64,000 bases of DNA, from NCBI GenBank assembly GCA_963763095.1, contig CAVXNR010000022.1, positions 499,213-563,212 of the forward strand. The letters are read 5' to 3'. Source of the stretch: CAVUCH01 sp963763095. Lineage in GTDB: Bacteria > Acidobacteriota > Vicinamibacteria > Vicinamibacterales > JAENWD01. Under the pieces are notes generated by a model that saw only the letters and a program-made list of their open reading frames with translations, made no database searches and had not been told where the DNA came from. Every line of letters starts with the position of its first letter. Position 1 is the stretch's first letter. Position numbers and translations under genes: made by a program. This document shows positions 52,606 to 60,209 of the stretch, piece after piece.

Positions 52606-53937
52606 TCAGGGAAAGGGGTGCGGCGACGGGTTGTCGATACCGTTGCTGACGCCGGGGTAGCCGAGGCGTTGTGGGACGGTCCACAGTCGTGTTCCGCCGA
52701 GGGCGCGGTACCGATGCCCCATGACGAGCGGGTGCATTCCCGGGACAACCGCACGGACAACGGTGAGCCCCGCCGTGTGGACGTCGTCGGTCGTTAGGTC
52801 AACGAGCAAGGTGTCGTGTCCGTGCTCGGCCAGGTGGTCGATCGTCCAGCGCAGCACCTCGTGATCGTTGCCCGGAGGGCCGGCGATATCGTCCAGTGCG
52901 ATCCGGTCGGACGTGGCGAACAGGAAGTCGGCCAGATGCGTGTTGGCGTGGTCGCACCAGAAGTTCAGGTGCTCGACCTGGTCGATGACGTTCTCGTGAT
53001 TCGGCACCACCTCGAGCCGTGGCAGAAGATCCATGATCTGCTGCGAATACCGGCGAGTGTGCTCGAGTTCCTCCAGGCTTTTGCGCGCTGCGACTCGGGC
53101 GGTCGACGCGGTCGCGGCGGCGAACACCAAGGCCGCCCGTTCGGTTTGCCGCGACCGCAGCACGGCCATCACGCTCGGCAACTGTACGTCGGTGGTGACG
53201 TTCAGCAACGACACGTCGAATTCGACTGCCTGAAAGCGGCGGACAAGGTCGCCGGATGTCGGGTCGAGCGTATCGAGTTCGATCTGGGGCGGCGACAGCA
53301 TCGCCTGCCAGGTCAACACGAATGCATCGCGTTCAATGACCTCGCAGATCGCGCCGAGTGTTGCCTCGACGGGAGAGCGGCCGCACGCGAGGCCGGTCGA
53401 GATCGGCTCCATGATCGGACTGTCGCCGGTGCCCTGGTAGTAGAAGTACGGGACGTAGACGCCGGCCGCGGGCACGTGCTGCACCACGCCGCTCACCGCG
53501 TTGTATGCCGGCACCCAACGCACGGGTGTGTCATCGTCGAAGGGGACGAACTGGAACCCGGGCTCGTCGTGCTGCGCGGCGCTGTACAGGGCGAACGCCT
53601 CCGGCGCTGCGCACTCGAAGTCCGCGCCGTTGCGGCTGGCGATCGGAAAGTCGTCGATGTCGTAGCAGGCGGCGCAGTACCGTTCCACGCCTTCGCCGAT
53701 CGCCTTGCCGATTGCCACGTTCGGGTCGGCCGACGCACCGCCCGTGCTGAAGAAGTTGCGTTGGCGGGTGAATGCGCTGGTGTCGCATGCGCGGCCGGCG
53801 AACTGGAAGAGGTTCGGGGCGCCCGCCGCGCGTGGCACCTCACGAACCCCCTGGATGATCCCAACATGGGCATCGACCAGCAGTCTCATCCGGTTCTCGA
53901 GCTGGCGGGCCTCGAGCCCACTCGGCGGGGTGCTCAT
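52606..53937 (-). CDS. YcaO-domain cyclodehydratase
   Basis: 443 residues. ATP-dependent enzyme that converts Cys, Ser or Thr to azolines. It contains NFFSTGGASADPNVAIGKAIGEGVERYCA, the YcaO ATP-binding signature with its Glu residues, ISTGLACGRSPVEATLGAICEVIERDAFVL with further Mg-ATP ligands, and RVAARKSLEELEHTRRY. It ends NPSPHPFP, the Pro-rich PxPxP tail characteristic of azoline-forming YcaO enzymes. It starts at ATG 53937, overlapping the stop of the E1-like gene by ATGA, so partner and enzyme are translationally coupled. Confidence 0.93.
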   Translation of the reverse strand: MSTPPSGLEARQLENRMRLLVDAHVGIIQGVREVPRAAGAPNLFQFAGRACDTSAFTRQRNFFSTGGASADPNVAIGKAIGEGVERYCAACYDIDDFPIASRNGADFECAAPEAFALYSAAQHDEPGFQFVPFDDDTPVRWVPAYNAVSGVVQHVPAAGVYVPYFYYQGTGDSPIMEPISTGLACGRSPVEATLGAICEVIERDAFVLTWQAMLSPPQIELDTLDPTSGDLVRRFQAVEFDVSLLNVTTDVQLPSVMAVLRSRQTERAALVFAAATASTARVAARKSLEELEHTRRYSQQIMDLLPRLEVVPNHENVIDQVEHLNFWCDHANTHLADFLFATSDRIALDDIAGPPGNDHEVLRWTIDHLAEHGHDTLLVDLTTDDVHTAGLTVVRAVVPGMHPLVMGHRYRALGGTRLWTVPQRLGYPGVSNGIDNPSPHPFP

Positions 53938-55049
53938 TCGTAGTGCCCGCTCGTGCCCGGCAACAAGTTCGTGCGGAAGAGTTCGGTCGTCGACCGGCCG
54001 GCCGACTGCCCGCATACGCGGCAGCGCGGCAGCTTGAGCACCGGACGGCCGACGAGTTCGGGTGCGAGCAGGTCGACCTCGACGAGCGTTCCGAGGGTGC
54101 GGGGGATACCCCACTGACCGACGAACCGCGACACCTCGAGTGCGGCCAGGTTGCCGAGCACGCCGGGTAGCGCAGGGTGGAAAGCGGCGGTGACACCCTG
54201 ACCGACGAAGGCGAGGCTCTCGGTTGCCCGCACGCTCTCGCGGTCGGTCAGGTTCGCGTTCTGTCGCGCTCGGGCGCACTCGAAGCAGGCCGTCTCGCCC
54301 GGCACGTACAGCGGCCCGAGGTACCCGACAAGATCCTGCAGAACCACTGGCAGGAACGGGATCGAGTCCTTGACGCAGTACTCGTTCCAGGTGCGCATGA
54401 GGGCAAGCCCACCGAAGTCCGACGTCGCGACCAGAACGTCGGTCTGTCGACGCGGGCTGTCACCATTGTCTGTGGTTGCTGCCCGTTCGGTCTTCTCGGT
54501 CCAGGTGGAGTACTCCACGGGCGTCGGCAGCGACGTCGGCCACTGTTCGGTCGGCAGGCGGCCCGACTCGTCGAGCAATCGCAGGTTGCACAGGAAGTGG
54601 TAGTTCACGACCTCGATTTGGGTATGCCCGGCCGCGATCAGGCAGCCGACGAGGGTGCGCGACACCTCGTTGACACCAACCACGGTGATCTTCGCATCGG
54701 TCGTTCGCTCGGCGGCTCCGGCTCCTCCCCGGCCGGCCGACCAGTAGAACAGGTCGAGCGAGGTCTCCGGTTGTGCGGCCTGGTCCGAAGATTCCTCGAG
54801 CAATCCTCGCTGCTCGAGGTGTTCGAACAGCTGGCCGACGGCGCCCTGATTGGATTCGTCCGACGATTCGGCGATCTCCGCGCTCGTCAGTCCACGCGAT
54901 GCGAGCTCGAGTGCCGATCGCACGAAGTCGTATGCGTTCTTGCCCGCGACCTTGAATTCCATCCGCCCGCGCTTGATGATCACGCCATCCGTCACGGGCA
55001 CGAGTTGAACCGGCCGCACTCGCACCGCGGCGGGCGTCCTGTCGCTCAT
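53934..55049 (-). CDS. E1-like/leader-binding partner of YcaO (SagC/TOMM cyclodehydratase partner type)
   Basis: 371 residues. The N-terminal 90 residues (RPVQLVPVTDGVIIKRGRMEFKVAG; FEHLEQRGLLEE) resemble an RRE-type winged helix that binds leader peptides. An E1-like Rossmann part follows: TVVGVNEVSRTLVGCLIAAGHTQIEVVN. Four zinc cysteines occur as CFECAR and CRVCGQ. Such proteins recruit the precursor and activate YcaO. The arrangement YcaO partner, then YcaO, then SagB, matches a split azoline synthetase. ATG at 55049, 45 bp after the precursor gene. Confidence 0.88.
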   Translation of the reverse strand: MSDRTPAAVRVRPVQLVPVTDGVIIKRGRMEFKVAGKNAYDFVRSALELASRGLTSAEIAESSDESNQGAVGQLFEHLEQRGLLEESSDQAAQPETSLDLFYWSAGRGGAGAAERTTDAKITVVGVNEVSRTLVGCLIAAGHTQIEVVNYHFLCNLRLLDESGRLPTEQWPTSLPTPVEYSTWTEKTERAATTDNGDSPRRQTDVLVATSDFGGLALMRTWNEYCVKDSIPFLPVVLQDLVGYLGPLYVPGETACFECARARQNANLTDRESVRATESLAFVGQGVTAAFHPALPGVLGNLAALEVSRFVGQWGIPRTLGTLVEVDLLAPELVGRPVLKLPRCRVCGQSAGRSTTELFRTNLLPGTSGHYE

Positions 55050-55093
55050 CGGTTATTAGCGCGTCAGTGGCAAGTAGCCCGACAGCGACGGGA

Positions 55094-55639
55094 TCAGACC
55101 ACGCCCGCAAGTGGCGCCGACACCGCGGCTGCCGTGCAGCAGCAGCATGGCGTGCAGCAGCAACACGACACGTCGAACGACGCGGCGACCATCTCGCCGC
55201 CGGCAATCGCGTTCTCGGCCGCCATCACTTCTTCCAGGCCGCTGACGTCGAAGCGCTGGTGAAAGGCTTCCTCCACCGACTTCAGATCGTCGAATGTCAG
55301 TTGCAGATCTTTGAGTGCCTGTGCCGAACCTGGACCTTGCAGAGAGAGCAGATCGGCCTTGGTCAACTGCTTGGCGGCGGGCGAGAGCAAGGCGACCTGA
55401 TCGGGAGAGAGCATCTTGAAAATCGGCGTGTCGAGCGGCAGCCCCCCGCTGTGGGTAACGGTCTGGGCCGTCTCGCCACCGGGAATCTCGGCGTCTGCGC
55501 CCAGCGCATACCGCAATGCCTCGAGGGCAAGACTTGGATGTCCGAGTACCGCCTCGCGCAGCGTCTGCAGGCTGAGCTGGTCGTCGGCGGTTCCGGGTTC
55601 GTTCGGATCAACGACGAGAACTCGAAATTCCGTGGCCAT
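55094..55639 (-). CDS. RiPP precursor peptide with Cys4-Thr-Pro-Cys4 core
   Basis: 181 residues. A long leader (about 1-150, including QVALLSPAAKQLTKADLLSL and FDDLKSVEEAFHQRFDVSGL) ends near AENAIAGGEM (Gly-Gly at 147-148). The core is SFDVSCCCCTPCCCCTAAAVSAPLAGVV in two blocks: cysteines 159-162 and 165-168, with Thr163, Thr169 and Ser174 as further targets. The eight cysteines and three hydroxyl residues could be cyclised by YcaO and oxidised by the SagB-like enzyme. The ATG at 55639 follows GAGGGG. The leader is long, as in nitrile-hydratase-like or Nif11-like leaders, but it matches neither clearly. Confidence 0.88.
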   Translation of the reverse strand: MATEFRVLVVDPNEPGTADDQLSLQTLREAVLGHPSLALEALRYALGADAEIPGGETAQTVTHSGGLPLDTPIFKMLSPDQVALLSPAAKQLTKADLLSLQGPGSAQALKDLQLTFDDLKSVEEAFHQRFDVSGLEEVMAAENAIAGGEMVAASFDVSCCCCTPCCCCTAAAVSAPLAGVV

Positions 55640-55652
55640 TTTTTGGTTCCCC

Positions 55653-56052
55653 TCAATGGCAAGGTCGCGACGCTCCAAGATCGCCACCGAAGAAACCAGT
55701 GTCCGGCCCTCGAGGATCCGTGTCAACCGTCCGTGCAGACTCGTGCATGAAAGTGGTGTACGACTTCTTGGCGGCCTCGCCACCGCACATGACCGCGTAG
55801 CGGTAGCGTAGTCGTCGCCCTCGGGCTCGAGGTAGGCGGCAGCCAGACACACGGCGCCGTCCGCGTCGAAGGCGTGAAGCCCGACCCCGATGCGATGCAG
55901 GTGCGACCCGGGTTCCATCACTCCGGCAAGCCCCTTGACGAGGACCTGAAGCTCCTCGATCGGCGGGCTTATGCGGACGGACGTCAGCCAGCTCGCGTTC
56001 GATCCGGCGAAGCGGATCGTGCTCAGGATAGGCGCTGACGGATCTCGCTCAT
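55653..56052 (-). CDS. Hypothetical first gene of the RiPP operon, frameshifted
   Basis: Ends 14 bp before the precursor ATG. The best-supported part reads ISPPIEELQVLVKGLAGVMEPGSHLHRIGVGLHAFDADGAVCL, then a shift near 55,803 to YAVMCGGEAAKKSYTTFMHESA and the stop. The ATG at 56052 (MSEIRQ) is out of frame with this part, so another shift near 56,040 or a different start is needed. About 130 residues, no family recognised. It may encode a small accessory protein or be a decayed gene. The distribution of hydrophobic residues supports real coding. Confidence 0.4.
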
Positions 56053-56061
56053 ACCCCGAGA

Positions 56062-56094
56062 CGTACCCCTGACACGGTATATTTCAGGGGTACG
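56062..56094. promoter_or_regulatory. Perfect 11-bp inverted repeat upstream of the RiPP operon
   Basis: CGTACCCCTGA, 11 bp, then TCAGGGGTACG. The spacer contains the AT-rich GGTATATT, unlike the GC-rich surroundings. It sits 9 bp upstream of the first ATG of the minus-strand operon. It may be an operator for a dimeric regulator overlapping the promoter -10 region; an RNA hairpin is less likely because no U-tract follows. Confidence 0.5.
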
Positions 56095-56156
56095 CCAGAG
56101 ACGCAATCGCAGGCCGTGCACGTTCGTATAGCGATCTCACGCGTAGCGCCAACCAA

Positions 56157-56201
56157 CTCTGGATCAGGGGGTTCCAGGTTCGAATCCTGGCGCGCCAGCC
56201 A
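56157..56201 (+). tRNA. 3' fragment of tRNA-Gln(CTG), probable attachment site
   Basis: Contains anticodon loop CTCTGGA (anticodon CTG, U33 present), 3' anticodon strand TCAGG, variable GGGTT, T stem CCAGG/CCTGG around TTCGAAT, the 3' acceptor strand CGCGCCA, discriminator G and an encoded CCA. G73 fits Gln. The 5' half is absent: the bases before the loop do not pair with TCAGG and no TGGCGCG acceptor strand lies at the right distance. A break exactly at the anticodon loop is the usual attachment-site footprint of tyrosine integrases. Confidence 0.7.
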
Positions 56202-56224
56202 ATCCCCCACCCTCCTCACTCGGA

Positions 56225-56716
56225 GTGTGTGTGTCGACCCCAAGCAGCGACAAGTGGCCTTCGATCGACGAACTCGAGGCACAGGAACGCGACCTCGTCC
56301 TGAATCGGGCCGACTTGACATCACACCAGGATCTCGGCCGTCGGATGTCGAAGGCTGCCGAGGAGCGCGAGTTGCCCATCGTGATCCAGATACGCGCCGG
56401 CGCGCGGCTCGTGTATGTCGCTGCGCTCCCCGGCAGCACCGCGTCGAACGATCAGTGGGCGGCGCGCAAGGCACGCCTCACCGAGCACTTCGAGCAGAGC
56501 TCCCTGTTGGTGAGGCTGCGCCACGAACGCGATGGTCAGGACGTCCACAGCGCGCACACGCTGTCGCCCGACCTCTACCAGGCACACGGTGGCGCGTTCC
56601 CGCTGCGGGCACGCGGCGTGGGCGTCATCGGCTCGGTCGTCGTGTCTGGTCTGCCGCAGATCGACGATCACGCGTTCGTAGTCGAGCAACTCGAGCTGTT
56701 CCTCGAAAAAGCCTGA
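56225..56716 (+). CDS. UPF0303 / heme-degrading-domain family protein
   Basis: 163 residues. It contains KWPSIDELEAQERDLVLNRADLTSHQDLGR, then AEERELPIVIQIRAGARLVYVAALPGSTASND and GSVVVSGLPQIDDHAFVVEQLELFL. The last two are typical of UPF0303 (HbpS/GlcG-like fold) proteins. It is a small cytoplasmic domain of uncertain function, in some relatives binding heme. GTG at 56225 or 56231. It begins 24 bp after the tRNA-Gln fragment, so it would be the chromosomal neighbour downstream of the tRNA. Confidence 0.75.
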   Translation: MCVSTPSSDKWPSIDELEAQERDLVLNRADLTSHQDLGRRMSKAAEERELPIVIQIRAGARLVYVAALPGSTASNDQWAARKARLTEHFEQSSLLVRLRHERDGQDVHSAHTLSPDLYQAHGGAFPLRARGVGVIGSVVVSGLPQIDDHAFVVEQLELFLEKA

Positions 56717-56748
56717 CCGCGGCACGCACGCTCGTGTCGATCGCTAGG

Positions 56749-58477
56749 ATGACCGGAACCTTCAGCCCCGCCGTCACCGGCTGAGACCCCGAGGGCTCGA
56801 CTCCTGCGCCTCCTGGCGTCCTACCGCGACATCGTCCGCAACGGGCCGCTTGCGCGGCTGCTCGGCGGCGAGTTCGTCAGCGCGATCGGCGACTGGCTGT
56901 ACATCGTCGCGCTCCTCGTCGTGATCTACAGCGAAACCGGCGATCCGATCGTGCTTGGCCTGTTCGGGGCGGTGCGCGTGATCCCGTACATCGTCCTGTC
57001 GGTGCCTGCGGGGATCGTGGCCGACCGCTACGACCGGCGTCTCGTCCTGCTCGTGACGGACCTCGCGCGCGCGGCGTGCATGGTCGGGATGACGGTCGTC
57101 CTCGTGACCGACGGTTCGATCGTGGCGCTGATCGGACTCTCGATTCTGGCCGCCTGCTTCTCGACGTTCTTCTACCCGGCGATCGGCGCGTACGTCCCGA
57201 ACCTCGTCGAGGATGAACGACAGCTCGGTCCGGCGAACAGCGCGTGGGCCAGCCTCGACAACCTGGGCTTCGTCGTCGGCCCGGTCCTCGGCGGCATCCT
57301 CGTGGCCCTCGGCGGGACGACGCTTGCCTTCGTCATCAACGCCTTGACATTCCTCGTCATCGCCTGGGTCCTGTGGGGACTGCCGCCGTCCGCGAACGTG
57401 GTGCCAGCGACTTCGGACGCGGGGGCGGACGAAACGGACGAAACAGCTCCCGCGGCGGCAGGCGATATCGCGCCCGCGGCCGAGCCGTTGCGGCGAGGCC
57501 CGATCGCGGGGCTGATCGTGTTGCGCTCCGTCGACTACGCGATCGTCGGTGGGGTTGGCATGCTGACCGTGATCATCGCCACGGACGTCCTCACGGCCGG
57601 CGAGGCGGCGACGGGTTATCTCAACGCCGCGATCGGGATCGGAGGCGTGACCGGGGCGGTCGTAGCCGGAGCCCTCGCCCTCCGGCGCAGCCTCCGCAGG
57701 CCGATGCTGCTCGGGGCGGCGGTGATGGCCGTCGGTGCCGCGATCCTCGGCGTGGCGACCGAGCTCGTCGTCGCGATGGCCGCGATCGCACTCGTCTCGG
57801 GCGGCCACCTCGTCCTCGAGGTCACGGGCGCCACGCTCCTGCAGCGCGTCACCACGGATGCCGTCCGCGGCCGGGCCGTGGGCCTGATGATGACCGTCGA
57901 CACGGGCGCCGAGGCCGCCGGGTCGTTCATCGTTCCCGTCCTCGTCGCGGGGTTCGGCACCGCCGCGGTCCTCGGCGTGTCCGGCGTCGTCATGCTCGTT
58001 GCGATCGTGGTCGGCGTGGCGCTCATCGGACCGTCGATCACGCGCCGGCTCAACGTCCACGAGGCGACCCTGGGTCGCGTGCTCGAGCTGCCGCTGTTCG
58101 CTGGCGTCTCGAACGCCGCGGTCGAACGCGCCCTCGAGCAGCTCGTCGAGGTGCCGATGGCCGCCGGCGACGTCGTCATCCGCCAGGGGGATCGCGCCGA
58201 CAGGTTCTACGTCATCGAGTCCGGCACGGTGGTGGTATCGAAGACGGATGCCGCTGGCGCGGCACACGAGCTCCGGCGGATGGGATCGGACGAGGTCTTC
58301 GGGGAGCTCGGGCTGCTGTCCGGTGCGCCGCGCAGCGCCACCGTCACTGCAGCGACCGACGGCCTCCTCCTCGCACTCGATGCCGAGGCGTTCCTCGACC
58401 TGGTCGGGCGTCGGCCGGCCGTTCGCGGGCGCCTCATGAATCGCTACGACCAGGTGCCGGCCGCTCCGCCGGCTTGA
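56749..58477 (+). CDS. MFS-type membrane protein with C-terminal cyclic-nucleotide-binding domain
   Basis: About 575 residues. An MFS half begins YRDIVRNGPLARLLGGEFVSAIGDWLYIVALLVV. Next comes the family loop VPAGIVADRYDRRLVLLVTD, then ANSAWASLDNLGFVVGPVLGG; about 10-12 TM segments in all. After residue about 430 a cNMP-binding domain follows: LPLFAGVSNAAVERALEQL, VVIRQGDRADRFYVIESGTV and DEVFGELGLLSGAPRSATV, with the phosphate-binding GELGLL and PRSATV motifs. The ATG at 56749 is out of frame with the domain (shift near 56,780); otherwise the start would be a non-standard codon or the GTG at 56921, which would delete the first TM. An exporter controlled by cAMP is inferred. Confidence 0.75.
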
Positions 58478-58712
58478 ACCTCAGGCGCGCACGTCCTCCT
58501 GCGGCGATGCCCGTGCGGTTAGCTGGGTCACCGGCAGCAGAAACGACGCGACGGAGTCGCCGAGCCCGCTTGTCCGTCATCGCGGATGCGTGGCTGGCGC
58601 CCGTGTAGTGATCAGGTGGCCATCCCGCACGCCCATCGCTGTCGAGGTGAGCAGATCGAGGGTCCCAGTCCGGGCTGGTGGCGCCCGCGCGGGAAGCGCA
58701 AACTGCACGGCC
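58478..58712. other. Intergenic interval
   Basis: 235 bp between the MFS-cNMP gene and the HTTM gene. In-frame codons upstream of 58713 give an Arg/Val-rich stretch without TM character, so I regard this as non-coding. Confidence 0.4.
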
Positions 58713-60197
58713 ATGACGTGGCCGTCGCTTACGGCTCCCGTCCCCGCGCTGCCGCTCGACCTGCTCCGGATCATGGTCGGCCTCCTGGCGGCGGCCTACT
58801 TTGCCCGGACGTGGCGCGAGGCGCCGCTGTTCAGCGGGCCCGGCGGCCTCCTTGACCACAACCTCGTGCGCCGCGTGTTGCCGTTCACCCGACTCAGCCT
58901 CTTCCCGCCTGGCGCGTCAATCCGCACGCTCCGGGCGATGTTCGCCGTGGGCTGCATGGCGTCTCTGCTGCTTGCCGTCGGCATCGTGCCGCTGGCGTCG
59001 GCCCTGGTCGCATACCTCATCGCGGTCTCGACCTACCGTTGGAACCTGCCGCTCATGTATGTCGACGACGCGATCGTCCACCTCGCGCTGTTCTGGATGG
59101 TGCTTTTGCCGGTGGGGACGACGCTGGCGATGCCGGATGTCGTCGCGGATCCGGCTGCGGCATGGGCTGGCGCCCGGTTCGGCACAGTCCCCGGCTTCAC
59201 CGTGCGGTGCTTCCTTGCCAACCTCGCCCTCGTTTACCTCGTGGCCGGCCTCTGGAAGTGGTCGAGCCCGTTGTGGCGGCGCGGTTGGGCGCTGTACGCC
59301 GTGTTGCGGATGGCGGCTTCCTATGCGCCGGACTTGTGGCGGCCTCGGCCCGCGCTTCCGATGCGCGTCGCCAACTGGTTCGCTCTTGCAATCGAGGCAC
59401 CGCTGGCGCTTCTCCTCGTGCTCCCACCGGGCTCACCGGTCAAGCTGGCCCTTGGTGCTGGTGCGATCGCCTTTCACGTCGGGATCCTCGTGACCATGAA
59501 GTTTCCATTCGCCAACCTCGTGATGCTCGGAGCGCTCGTGGTGTTCTTCGGCGACGAGATGACCGGCGTTCTCGGGGAGCTACCAGTGACCGGCGCGGTC
59601 GCCACAGTGCCGCTCGCGGCTGCGGACGTGCTGGCGGCGTTCACCGTCGCGTGCCTCGCATTCCTGTTCCTGCTGAACGCCGCCTGGTACCGGGACGGGG
59701 CGACCTCGACCGTGGGTGCGAACAAACGAACCCGTGGCCTCAACCCGCTGTACGTCCCGCTGTGGGCCATCGGCCTCGCGCAGAGCTACCGGCTGTTCGA
59801 CTGGATCGACGAGCGGAACTTCCGCGTCGACCACCAGGTTTCGTCCCTGCCCGCGAGGCACCCGCTCCGGCCGGAAACCGTGGACCCGACTGATCTGTTC
59901 CCCCGCTCGATGCGCGACGTCCTGCTGCAGTCGTACCTGTACGGGAACCTGTGGGTCCGATTGAACCCGGCCGCACTGCCCGAGATGCGGTCGCGGATGC
60001 TGGCCGGTTACGCTCGCGAGTACGCCCGTCGCCACCCGGCGGACGCCGAGGTCGAGGCCTGTGCGATCGTCCAGCGGATCACGCTTGACAATCTCGACCT
60101 GCGGCGCGGAACACCAGCTCCGCTCCTGCGCTTCAGCGTCCGCGGAGGCAAGTCGAACGTGACCCTCATGGCGCTGGACCCGCCGCAACAGTGGTGA
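58713..60197 (+). CDS. HTTM-domain membrane protein (vitamin K gamma-carboxylase-like N-terminus)
   Basis: 494 residues. It has at least eight TM helices (PALPLDLLRIMVGLLAAAYFARTW; FAVGCMASLLLAVGIVPLASALVAYLI; VHLALFWMVLLPVG; FLANLALVYLVAGLWKWSSPLWRRGWAL; LGALVVFFGD; FLFLLNAAWY). WKWSSPLWRRGWALY fits the HTTM pattern (ALYQMIFGI-like region of the family). A soluble end of about 130 residues (YRLFDWIDERNFRVDHQVSS; LLQSYLYGNLWVRLNP) follows. HTTM proteins are distant relatives of vitamin K-dependent carboxylase; the reaction in bacteria is mostly unknown. It precedes the asparagine synthetase gene by 12 bp, so the two are probably co-transcribed. Confidence 0.75.
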   Translation: MTWPSLTAPVPALPLDLLRIMVGLLAAAYFARTWREAPLFSGPGGLLDHNLVRRVLPFTRLSLFPPGASIRTLRAMFAVGCMASLLLAVGIVPLASALVAYLIAVSTYRWNLPLMYVDDAIVHLALFWMVLLPVGTTLAMPDVVADPAAAWAGARFGTVPGFTVRCFLANLALVYLVAGLWKWSSPLWRRGWALYAVLRMAASYAPDLWRPRPALPMRVANWFALAIEAPLALLLVLPPGSPVKLALGAGAIAFHVGILVTMKFPFANLVMLGALVVFFGDEMTGVLGELPVTGAVATVPLAAADVLAAFTVACLAFLFLLNAAWYRDGATSTVGANKRTRGLNPLYVPLWAIGLAQSYRLFDWIDERNFRVDHQVSSLPARHPLRPETVDPTDLFPRSMRDVLLQSYLYGNLWVRLNPAALPEMRSRMLAGYAREYARRHPADAEVEACAIVQRITLDNLDLRRGTPAPLLRFSVRGGKSNVTLMALDPPQQW

Positions 60198-60209
60198 GGA
60201 GCTGACGAA

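Noticed and set aside
56116..56201. A complete tRNA-Gln of 86 nt
   Set aside because: The 5' acceptor candidate pairs at only about four of seven positions, the anticodon 5' strand does not pair, and about ten extra bases are present; only the 3' 45 nt are convincing.
56774..58267. 497-codon minus-strand frame rich in Asp, Glu, Arg and His
   Set aside because: Antisense of the MFS-cNMP gene; looks like a disordered acidic protein only because of the GC skew.
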